Origin: Puccinia triticina
Lineage: Eukaryota; Basidiomycota; Pucciniomycetes; Pucciniales; Pucciniaceae
Direction: 5' to 3'
DNA length: 64,000 nucleotides
NCBI RefSeq assembly: GCF_026914185.1
Contig: NC_070564.1
Location: 3,844,001-3,908,000 of the forward strand
Shown: in pieces, positions 46,797-57,239 of the stretch
How positions within the stretch are numbered: the stretch's first letter is position 1
Layout of the letters: each line of letters opens with the position of its first letter
Notes under the pieces: model-generated
What the model saw: only the letters and a program-made list of their open reading frames with translations
Told to the model about the DNA's origin: nothing
Database searches by the model: none
Made by a program: the position numbers and the translations under genes

Positions 46797-47440
46797 GCCG
46801 AGCAGGCAAGGCTCTTGGCGAGCGGGGATATGTATGCCTGCTCGCCGACGATTTCTCTCGGCGAGCAGGTATACATGCACTTGCCCGCCGAGGGGCTCTC
46901 GGTGAGCAGGCTCAGTGGGCAGGTGTATGTATACCTGCTCGCCGAGAGGCTCTCGGCGAGGTGGGATCTCTATGCCTGCTCGCCGAGGATTTCACTTGGC
47001 GAGCAGGTATATATGCACCTGCCCGCCAAGGGGCTCTGGGTGAGCAGGCTCGGCGGGCAGGTGTATGTATACCTGCTCGCCGAGAGGCTCTCGGCGAGGT
47101 GGGATCTGTATGCCTTCTCGCCGAGGATTTCTCTCGTCAAGCTGGTCTACATGCACCTGCCCGCCGAGGGGCTCTCGGTGAGCAGGCTCGGCGGGCAGGT
47201 GTTTGTATACCTGCTCGCCGAGAGTTATCCTTCTCGGCGAGCAGGCAAGGCTCTCGGCGAGCAGGGATACATAAACCTACCCGCCAAGCCTGCTCACCGA
47301 GAGCCCCTCCGCGAGCAGGTGCATGTATACATGCTCTCCGAGAGGCTCTCGGCGAGGTGGGATCTGTACCTGCCCGCCGAGGGGCTCTCGGCGAGCAGGT
47401 ATACTTGCACCTGCCCAACGAGGGGCTCCTGGCAAGCAGG
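46797..47440. repeat. 138-bp GC palindrome array H (CTCGCCGAGAG arms)
   Basis: Units of about 138 bp contain nested palindromes (CTCGCCGAGAGGCTCTCGGCGAG, CTGCCCGCCGAGG/CTCGGCGGGCAG). Period is seen at 46961, 47099 and, after a rearranged stretch, 47357. Since 138 is a multiple of three, two plus frames stay open for over 300 codons and read as a 46-residue repeat. Joined directly to the broken hAT coding sequence. Confidence 0.85.
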
Positions 47441-47580
47441 CACGGTGTGGGGGCGTGCACGCCCTTGCACGCCCATACAGGGGCGTGCACGCCCTTTGAC
47501 TTGCACGCCCTTTATCCCCTTTTCGAAGGGCATGGGCGTGGGCGTGCCCCCGGGGGACGGGCGTGCATTTATCAATGCCC
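47441..47580. repeat. GGGGCGTGCACGCCC palindrome cluster
   Basis: At least three GGGCGTGCACGCCC palindromes and further GCACGCCC/GGGCGTGC pieces follow array H directly. Separate arm sequence, same style. Confidence 0.8.
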
Positions 47581-47599
47581 TTTCTTGCTCAGGCAAAGG

Positions 47600-48120
47600 C
47601 TGAGTAGTGGCTTGCCCTGTGCCAAGACTGAGGGGCAGCTGGGCCTGGGCCAAGGCTAAGCAGCAGCTGTGCCTGGGACAAAGCTGAGGAGCAGCTGTGC
47701 CTGGGACAAAGCTGAGGAGCAGCCTGTGAAAATTCTAGAGGCTTCAGCTGTGCCAAAATGGGCACTGAGCTGTGTGCCAGCCAGCCCTGCACTAGCAGAT
47801 GGAGTAGCTTGGGAGCTGAAACCAGAGCTGTGTTATATCAGTTGTCATCAACTGACTACTTTTTTTTCCTGGTGAGAGTAGGGCGAATATTTGCAAGTTA
47901 AAATAGCTTAATTTTTTTTTTCTCACTCTGCAATTGAAGACTGTTTAAATTTCCTCAGCAAGCAAATTTAAATCAGTTGCAAGCGCATATGGAGCCGTTT
48001 CTTCCAATTTCAATTCTTTATTTAAAAACAAGACATCCGCAACTGAGGACTGCTTTAATTTTTGTTAATAATTTGCTTCAACAGAAATCCGCTTGCAACT
48101 CAAACGGAGCTCTGCAAGTT
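47600..48120. other. Repeat-bearing spacer, no gene
   Basis: 47640-47720 has three tandem copies of a GCTGTGCCTGGGACAAAGCTGAG unit of about 30 bp. The remainder is AT-rich and empty. Confidence 0.5.
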
Positions 48121-48124
48121 AAAA

Positions 48125-48300
48125 GTCCCCGCTATTGGGGAGATTTGAATTGTTGAAATCCCCCGCAATCGCGGGGGTCTGAATTGTCATGCTTCCCCGC
48201 AAGGGCAATGGGAATAGTTGTTGTCAAGTATTATATCCTCCGCAACTGCGGGGGGGTTGAAACGTCAAATCCCCCGCAATTGCGGTGGAGGGGTCTTTGT
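48125..48300. repeat. Palindrome cluster I (CCCCCGCAATTGCGGGGG)
   Basis: Five short palindromes of CCCCGC...GCGGGG type (for example CCCCCGCAATCGCGGGGG) alternate with TTGAAAT/TTGTCA spacers. Confidence 0.75.
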
Positions 48301-49205
48301 GAAAGATGGGTCAATCTCTACCTGCGCAAATGCAACATTCAAGATTGACCCGCGGGACATTGACCAACCACGCAAGCTGCCATTTAAGCGCTTTTCCTTT
48401 TGACACCGGCTATCCCTCCAAAGGGCCCTTGGACGAATCCGGTGCTCTCCCTCCGACGGTCTCCCTCAAACTATGTCACACGTGAGTCAATCTTCCAACG
48501 TACAGCCCTCCTTTCTGTGTAGTCTTTGTCTCATTGACTGTTGTTGGTGCTTCCCCCGTAGCATGGTACGTTACTGCTGGACCCCATTGATCTCTTTTGA
48601 CTTATTTCTGTTGCGTTGATTGGCTGTTTGCTTCACTTACGGTTTCCAATTACCAGGTAACAGTACAGGTGACTTTTTAGGGGTTTTGGACCCTTGATGA
48701 TGTGCCCACCTTTTAGTTGCTCACCCCACTCGTAGCATTATCCCCACCCTTTCCCGCGCCGCCACTTGTTTGGTTCTGTACGACGTGTGTCAAGGAGACG
48801 TGGACGAATAATCACTTGTTAGACGGTGTAGACCCTTGTTTGAAGGGTTGGTTTGGTTCTTCTCCAATCCCGGCCGCCTTGAATACTCAGCTAGAGTCGT
48901 CCTGCCGACCATTCAGTCTTCCATTTGCTGGGACAAAGCCCTCGCCGCGCTAGGCATTGCTCCGACCCTTGCAACGGCCGTCAAGCTTTACTCCGCTCTT
49001 TGAATTCCGACCTCATCAAACGGCTTAAAAGCTTGTGCTGCTCCTGATCTCTCTTCTCCCATCCCACTTCATTCAAGCCTCTTTCAATTTCCCCCACCTG
49101 CAAGCCAAGAATTTCTCAATTCAATCTCTTCATCGACTTCCTCCTATCATCAGTGTTCCGTTGTGCAGCACTGTCCCCGAGCCCATCTCCGTCCAAACCT
49201 TAACA
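48301..49205. other. Upstream region of the AT-hook ORF
   Basis: No gene supported. Probably the promoter side of the ORF starting at 49206, or the left part of the Helitron; I could not find a 5' TC terminus. Confidence 0.35.
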
Positions 49206-50881
49206 ATGTCTTTGACCAGAGCCCCGAACCAACACTGGGTCGCTACGCTAACCATAGCGGTTAGCGTAGCGTAGCGCAGCGAAAATGCGCTATTTTTTAG
49301 CTTAGCGTTAGCGCAATTGCACGCATATGCGCTAACGCTACGCGCACGCGGTGCGCAGCTATTTTAGCTGATAGCGTAGCGTTAGCGCAGATGCGCGCAA
49401 TTGAGCTAACGCTACACATGCAGGGCGCAAAAGAGCGCGCGCTACGCTGCGCTACAGCGCCTTTAGCGGGAAAAAAGGGCTTTTTTTCCGCTAAAAGCGC
49501 TGTAGCGCAGCGCAGCGCAGCGTAGCGACTGTAGCGGCGCGCTAACGCTAACAAAGAATTGGCGCGCTGTTAGCGCCGCTGAAAATTAGCGCAGCGTAGC
49601 GGCGCTAACAGCGCGCTAACGCTATGCAAAATAGATGGGCGCTTTTTGCCGCTACGCTAACGCGTAGCGCTGAAATAGCGTAGCGACCCAGTGTTGCCCG
49701 AACCACCCAGTCCACACTACCAGCCTTTATGAGCCTCTAGCGGAGGTGAGTTGACTACAGCTTAAACAATCAGCAATAAACTGACAACCTCTCCAGTCCG
49801 TACCAGAAAACATCCGAGCAAACCAATACGGCAACGTAAACACCCAGTCGTTCATCCAATGCGGTGGCATTGACGGAAGCAATCCGCGGGACTTCGAGGT
49901 TTCTTTAAATACAAACACTGCACTTACAAATCTCCTCTTGCCAAACAGCATTTATTACTTGTTGGGTAAACTCATTGCAACCAACAATGGTAAGACACCA
50001 ATCATCACTTACAATCAACACTCCGTTTCTCGTGTTTGTGAGGCCAGCAATGATGGGTTTGAATTTGTGAACAAAACCAACGTAATTGGGTTGGGCTTAG
50101 TCTTCAAACGGGAGGAAGTGGTCATTGGAAACAACAGCCGACTCAAAGTTACCATGGAACATAATGATTGGGACTCCATGGTGAGCATCAGGAGTCCTTT
50201 TTTCTTGGGCGTCGAAGCTGAGGCCGCTTTCTAGGAACGCCGCCATAAAACTTTAAAGTAAAGTATGTAGTTCCAGGATCCAAGAATTTTATCAAGACGC
50301 ACTCGCTTTACGTTGTCGGAAGGGAATGTGAAATAGCCGGCATCCTTGTAGATTTCAACACTCAGGATAAACTGGCCATTGTGCTTGTAAGTAAGCTCGG
50401 CTCTTCAAGTCAACAGTTTCTCACAGCTCTATTCTCTTGCTGCAGGTCAACAATTGTATCATTACCAGTGGACACCAACCCAGTCGTGCGAGTGGGTCTG
50501 CCTCACCCGGAAAGCTTGGGGTTCACGGGAAAGGTCGCAACATGTGAGCCAGTCCTCATTATCACGCCGTACAAAATTTTAACATCCCGCCATTGCAGCT
50601 TGAAATTAGGAAGCGATGAGTCCGTCTCACGACCCTCAACGCCTTCTGTCTCACCGTCTAAAAGAACGTTTATGAAAATGACACCCGACGAAGGCCCCTC
50701 GGACGTCAAAGGCAAACAAAAGGCCTCAACTCCTGAGATATTTGACAACGATCAAGAGCCGGAGGAAGAGGCCGAATGAGACGCTGCTGATGATGACGAC
50801 GAGCTTCCAACTAAACCCGGGCGTGGCAGGCCGCGTAAGGCAATCCTCAAGGACGCTGCAAAGCGTCTCAAGAAGTTGTGA
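49206..50881 (+). pseudogene. AT-hook protein gene beside Helitron, interrupted
   Basis: ATG at 49206 opens a frame that is cut after eight codons by a 467-bp MITE. It resumes at 49697 and continues through a GT-AG intron (about 49745-49795) into VPENIRANQYGNVNTQSF and NSIYYLLGKLIATNNGK. A stop and a frameshift lie near 50235-50250. Beyond them FKVKYVVPGSKNFIK and CEIAGILVDFN run to a second intron (50388-50446). A third probable intron ends near 50598. The acidic tail has one in-frame TGA (50777-50779), after which the same frame reads DDDDELPTKPGRGRPRKA and ends at 50881. GRGRPRK is an AT-hook. The beta-rich middle could be an OB fold, which is a guess. Same strand as the Helitron 1.1 kb downstream; a companion role is inferred, by analogy with RPA-carrying plant Helitrons. 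Confidence 0.6.
49230..49696. mobile_element. 467-bp CGCTA-rich foldback MITE inside an exon
   Basis: Perfect 20-bp inverted ends (CAACACTGGGTCGCTACGCT and its complement) enclose sequence built almost wholly from TAGCGTAGCG/GCGCTAACGC motifs in both orientations. The direct repeat CCCGAACCA lies at both sides (49223-49231, 49697-49705) and overlaps the ends by two bases, so the duplication is 7-9 bp. Removing the element and one copy gives an open frame with no change of phase. An 8-bp-class duplication would suit a hAT-type MITE. Confidence 0.92.
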
Positions 50882-51988
50882 ATCACCACCCGAGGTTTGC
50901 TTTGACGGGATGTTTCTTCAAATTCTTTGTGGAAGACATTGTTTGACTCCTTGAACTTCATTCCCCCCCCCCAGTTGTTTATGGGGAAAAGCCCCCATGG
51001 GCGTCGGAAACTGCTACGACCAATTCAATTTCTGGCGCGTGTACCCGAGAAGGGCCCCATCATTGTTCCAACATCTCCCCTTAGTGATAGTTTGTAGTGT
51101 TGCTGATTGACTCAATGAGCAGCTTGGCTGTTTACATTTTCTTTGACTCCAAAAATATTGTTGTTGCACGTTGTGTTTGTTCCGTTGACGTAAAGACTGT
51201 TTACAACTTAGCCGACTTTACAGAGTAGTCGGTAATTGCAGAGCTGGGGACACTACGAGCTTTTCAAGGCATGAGTCGTGATGTGCACAGGAAGTTAACA
51301 TCTTAAAATTCGGCCTTTTTCTGAAAGTTGCAATCAGTTATCCTGGCCGATCAATCAGTGAGAAAAATTGCTTGCCCAGTTGTGCAAGAAGGTGAGCAAT
51401 CATTTCGGTTTTTCTGGTCGAAGCGTGAATCTTCCAAGACCAATTGAGTTCAACCAAGTTTCAGTTGCAACCTTCTCACAAGCCCAGGTCAAATCACAAC
51501 TCCCCCTCGCCCTCCAATTTGACTAACTCAGCCAGAATTTATGTCACAAAATTGAGCCTTTTGCCCATGGTTGGTGGGAGTTTGCAGACCAATTGGAGGC
51601 TTGAAGTTTGGTATCCTCACTCGGTAAAGAAACTCCAAACTTCACGCGACGGACATCAACTTAACCGGATAGAGATTCAGTCTAACCAATCCTAACAGCC
51701 AAATTCAAATAACATAAAGTTGCTTTTTTTTCTTGATGAAGTTTTTGCCGACCAGCTCGCCAGGCTGGGAAGGTTGCAAACTTGACCAGACCGCCACGTT
51801 TTGTTCAAGTTCGACCAACAAACACACGGCGCCTTCGACCGTTCCACTTCCGCTTAAACAACAAGTAGTTTGGTTCGATGGTGCAGACAACCCAGGACGT
51901 AAACTATCACCCGTAATTCCCTCCTTCCTCTTCCCCATCATGAAACACGAGTGCTTCACCTATAACGCAACGACACATTTAAATTAAC
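50882..51988. other. Spacer between AT-hook ORF and Helitron
   Basis: Frames at 51444-51695 and 51733-51987 (plus) may be decayed 5' exons of the Helitron, but no motif supports it. Confidence 0.35.
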
Positions 51989-54900
51989 GTGAAATGGTTG
52001 ATTTCAAAGGCAGAATTGTGGATCAACCCTCCAAAAACTGTGAAAAAAAAAATACTTGGTTATGACTTTGCTACAATCCCTTTGACTATTGGTGCGTGTA
52101 ACCTTCCTTGCGCATCCTGCGGAGCATTGCATTGGGCGGGCGAGTGCGCTGTTGGCGAAAAGCAGAAAGTCTTCATCGACTATACAATGTGTTGCAGGAA
52201 AAACAAGGTCCGGCTTCCAATTTTCGACGAAGCGGCAAAGTGTTATCCAAATGCGCTCAAGTCCTTTTTCACTGGTTCCAGCCCCGGTAGGTACTTCTTT
52301 TTTCAGGATGATACTCAATTGCTGACAAAGTTTTTACAGCTGCGCGCAATTTCCAACAGTATACCAGGATGTATAATAACGCTGTGTCATTCACCTCCCT
52401 TCGCGCAAATATTGACCGATCTGTTGCGGGCCCGTTAGGCGTGAACGTCTTCAGAATGTCTGGGGGTTTAGCCCACTTAATATCAAGCATCGAACCTGTC
52501 GACAAGAAGAATCCCGGCTTCGCGCAAATCTTCGTGGTCGGAGATCATGGGACCAATGAAGCAGAACTCCGTGTGAGGAAGGCAGAAGGAATTGGCTTGA
52601 CGAATGGACGGGTCGCTTGTCTTTTACCATCTACTGTCTCATCGATAATGAGTTTCATGTACAAGCATAACCCATATGCTAAAGTTTTCAAGTCAGCTCA
52701 GCAAGTTTTAGATGAAGCCAATGCAAAAACACTTAAGCTAAAAGGGATTTCGAGACCGGGCAACGACCCAAAGCGGTACAATGAACCGACAATGAGTGAA
52801 GTCGCCGCAATTGTCAAAGGTGAAGGCAACATCCTCAAGGAAAGGGACATTCTTCTTCATCGAAAAGATGAAAAGCTTATTTCAATTTCAGATACACACT
52901 CATTGTACTTCCCACTTCGCTACCCGCTTTTCTTCCCGAGGGGCAAGCAACAATGGCATAAACTATACAGGTGTTCAACTGAAAGGGGTAAGTGATCGCA
53001 CGCCGCAAATTGGACTTGATCTAACAATGCTTTCAGTCCGAAATAGGAAGGTCGGTTTGCTTGAGTGGTACGCTCACCTCCTTTTCAAACGTCCAGGCCA
53101 ATTTTCTCCCATACTTCGTGGGCGGTCGCTCCTTCAAGAATTAGTCGTCAACATGTACGTGTGCGTTGAGCGGCAACAATTGCAATTCATAAGAAACAAC
53201 CAAGCGGCCTTGAAAACAAGCCAGTACAGTCAGTTGATCAAGGGCTTGGAAAATCAAAAAGCTTACGACGCACAAAGAGTTATCCTCCCCGCGACCTTCA
53301 TTGGAAGCCCTCGTGGGATGACGCAATTGTACTACAACGCAATGGCCATATGCAACAAATTTGGCCCTCCGTCACTGTTCATAACTATGACTGCGAACCC
53401 TGACTGGGTCGCAGTTGCCGCGATGATTCCGAAAGGCGAAAAGGCATTCGATCATCCCACAGTCATTGCCCGAGTTTTCAGGTTGAAATTGAAGATTCTC
53501 ATTCACGAACTGGTTAAAATGGAACGCCTTGGACGCGTGGTGGCCTATGTTTATACCATTGAGTTTCAAAAAAGGGGTCTTCCGCATGCCCATTTGATGA
53601 TAACGCTTGACAAGAAGAATAAACCAACGACGCCTGAAAAAATCGACCTGTTGGTGTCAGCTGAAATTCCTGACAAGATCGAAGAACCTCAACTCCACAG
53701 CTTAGTCACACAATTTATGTTGCACGGGCCATGTAAAGGGCGGGCTTGTTGGAAGGATGGTGGTTGTAAGCTTGGATTTCCAAAACCTTTCTTGCCGCGG
53801 ACAGTTACTGTGGACGGCGCCTATCCCGTATACTTGCGGAGGAACAACGGTTGAATCATCACAAAGCATACAACGCGCTTTGAAAACGGATCTGTTGTTC
53901 CTTTCAACCGAGTTTTGAGGCTCATGTTCCAATGTCATATCAATGTCGAAATCCCAGTACACTCGACTGCAATCAAATATTTATACAAATACATTACAAA
54001 AGGTCACGACCGAAGTTACTTAGCCATGGAGGTCGACGACAAAACAAAAGCATATGTCGATGCCCGTTACATATCGCCACCTGAAGGTGTGTATTACTTT
54101 GAATCACATCTATGAATTTGGGGCACTTACGCTTTCAAACGAAGCTGCTTGGCAGCTGTTTAAATTCCCACTATCTGATAGGTCCCCGGCGGTAACAAGG
54201 CTCGCCGTCCATGAAGAAAACAAGCACGTGGTATATTTCAACAAAAATGAAGGAGCTGAAGGTCAAATCAACAGCGGTATGGCTGCATGGACTACGCTTA
54301 CTGGCTACTTGGAGCTTAATGCCAATGATGCTGTTGGGGCCGATGGAAGACGTGCGAGATCGCTCTTATATGGCGATATTCCCACATTTTATTGGTGGGA
54401 TAAATCCAATAAACAATGGAAAGCGCGAAAGACAAAAGCCGAGTCAGTAGGAAGGATCTACTCCATATCCTATTTGGCGGGGGAAAATTTTTACCTTCGA
54501 CTGCTCCTCTTGCACGTCAAAGGTGCCGAAACATTTGATGACTTCCAGAAGGTTGAAGGTACACTGCTGGAAAGCTACCAGGCCGCTTGCAACAACCGAG
54601 GGCTTCTTGCAAACGATTCATTATACAATTTAGCGTTGAGCAAAGCAGGATTGGTCCAATCGGGATACCAGCTTTCACAGATGTTTGCAATTATCTGTGT
54701 TCACTCACAACCATCGGATCCACAAACCCTCTTTGAAAGCCATGTTGACAATCTCACGGATGACATGATCAGAGTCGACATGTCACGACGGAATAGCCAT
54801 CAGTTGAAGTTGGAAGAAAGGCGAATCATGGGATTATTCCAACTCGAAGCAATGATTGTTAGTATGGGCTCAACACCCGAATTATGTGGATTGATGATTA

Positions 54901-55450
54901 CTCAGGAAGAAAGACTGCTACTTCAAGCTATGAATTCCGAGCGCACAGTTCCGGTTGACAGATCTTCAATGCAATCACGGCTCAAAAGATGTTGATCTCA
55001 ATTCAACAAGGCTCAACGTTCAATCTTTGGCAAAGCGATCAACTCACTGGGATCCCAAACTGGGAAGCTTTTCTACCTTGATGGCCCGGGAGGAACCGGT
55101 AAAACCTTTCTCCTCAACTCCATCATTGATGCGTCTGAACTGCGAGGCCGCACCAACATTGTCATTGCTTCATCGGGTGTAGCTGCACTGTTATTACGAG
55201 GCGGTCAAACTGCGCACTCTGCATTCAAGATACCCATTGATCCTCTTGAAGGCGCTGAGTGTAGTGTTGAGGCCGATACATTACTTGGCGAAAAGCTAAG
55301 ATTGTCAAATCTCATCATATGGGACGAAATTGTGACGATCCAGAAGTTCGCGATTGAGGCTGTTGATCTTACCCTAAAACGTCTTTGTAAGAGCGATAAC
55401 ACTACCAAGATGGATGAATTTGTGATGTCGTATATTGATCAATATAGCGT
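51989..55450 (+). pseudogene. Helitron RepHel transposase, decayed and truncated
   Basis: Rolling-circle transposase fused to a PIF1-like helicase. A cysteine-rich N-terminus (NLPCASCGALHWAGEC, CCRKNKVRLP) is followed by an intron (52287-52339). The Helitron_like_N region runs from MYNNAVSFTSLRANID to HSLYFPLRYPLFFPRG, then a frameshift near 52938 and an intron at 52986-53035. The Rep part holds SLFITMTANPDW, the HxH motif GLPHAHLMI (53581-53607) and, beyond a TGA at 53852, IKYLYKYITKGHD with the Y..YK catalytic motif (53970-54008). Further blocks reach 54995, where another TGA stops the frame. The helicase has Walker A GPGGTGKT (55085-55108) and LIIWDEI (Walker B, 55312-55332). The frame ends near 55450; helicase motifs III-VI are absent. 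No 3' hairpin-CTRR end was found. Confidence 0.93.
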
Positions 55451-57235
55451 ATATTGATCAATTCACTAGAGGCCAAGGCGGCTTCGCCGCTGCAGGGATC
55501 AAGGCCACTGAACATCTGCTATCTCCCAATTGATACACCAGAACCAGCACACCCCACCTCAAGACCCCCCAAAATATCAGGTGTTCCAGCCACCAATCCA
55601 TATGTGCAATCCTCCCCTTAGCTAAGTCTTCCAGAGGTAAAATTGAGGCTTTTTTCAAAAAAAAAAAAAACTAACATTTTGGCAAGATGTCCATGAGCAG
55701 GTATTTCAGGTCAATCAGTGCAAGCTATCCAATGCTAAGAGACAATACACCACAAAGTGCTATCCTTTGGTGCTATATGAAATTTAGCTCCAACAATAAC
55801 AATATTGAGGCAAACCTGATTTGCTATCCGGGGTTTTAGCAGGCTTGGGAGCTCAGGTGATGCCAAAGAATAGCAACATCTGCGCTCCCCAATAGCTCCT
55901 GTGACATCTCACCACAAACACCCAGCCACTACCTCAAGTAGAGGCAATTGGGGATTGGTTGAAGCCAAGTTTAGCTCTCATGATACCCCCTGTGTGGTGG
56001 AATTACCAGCAGGCTGCATCAGCTTGGGAGCTAAAAATGGAGGATGCCTCCTGTGCAGTGGATGCCGCAGTAGGCTGCACCAGCTTGGGAGCTAAAAATG
56101 GAGGAAAGCTCTTGTAGTGGAGTTATTCTTAGGAGTCCCTGGAGCTAGGTGGTGCCAAACATAGCAACACCTGAGCTCCCCAATAGCTAGTTTTGCACCT
56201 CAATTTTCACAATAGCTTGTGTGAAACCAGAATTATTGTTGACATCTCACCACCCCAAGCGCACACACTACTCTGATTAGGGACATTTGGGGCTTGGTCA
56301 CTGTTGTCATCATCCCCAACAATATGTTACTCAAAAGATGTTATATATGACTTGCTTGCTTTTTTTATGTCTGCCAAAATACTTTATTGTCCTCCCTCTC
56401 AAATGACCTCCAATTCTTATTGATACATACATAAAACTTCTTAATTTCTGAACACTGGTTGATGAAGCATCTATCCGAGTATTCAAAAGAGAGCCAAGGG
56501 AATCAATCCTTTTCATGATTGATGCTGGGAGGTCCTCATGTAGGGCATCAGAAGTTGACGCCAAAGAGGCAGTGGAGCTCCTCCGGTTTCTATGTATGAG
56601 GCTAGGCCCGATTCATGGATTTGGCCGTTGGGTCCAGAGCCACAATGATCCTAGATATATTGCGGGGGTGCAAGTAGGGCACCGGGAGCTCCCCTCCGTC
56701 CATGGAGGCTGCTAAGTGGGCGGACCTGAGAGATCGGAGCTGGGTGGCGCACAGACCGCGAGAATCACGCCGTCATGCAGATTGCGACTGCACGCCAGAG
56801 TGACTCTTATAAGAGTCCCCAGCGGAGGGAAAGACACGCTCTTCACGCGTTCCCTCCCCTCAGATCTCCCATCGCCCACTTCTAGCGCTTGCCATTTTCT
56901 TTAGGCACCTGCCACCCACCCTTCTACGCACGCAGGAGCGGGGGGTATACGGGTATACGCCTGAACCCACTCCTGTCTCTTGTTGCAGTTGCCGAAATGA
57001 ATCAGCCTCATTTCTCACACCCTGGTCGAGGCCAAGGAGAGGGGAACCCTCCCTTGCCTCTCTTCCCACACTTGCCACGGGCAGCTGCGGCACAGCGGCC
57101 TGTAGCAAGTACCAGGCGAGAAACGGCAGCCAAATGGATGTTTTTACGCGCACTTTAAGTGAGCACAGTGAGACCAATTAGAAGCGACATAGGCAAGTGA
57201 TTGCTGATCAGCAGATACTGGAAGATGGAAAGAAG
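55451..57235. other. Intergenic, no gene supported
   Basis: Two copies of a block around CACCAGCTTGGGAGCTAAAA lie at 56015-56105, with further AGCTCCCAAGC-like pieces near 55850-56180. 56500-57160 is GC-richer but shows no exon structure. Confidence 0.4.
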
Positions 57236-57239
57236 AGAC

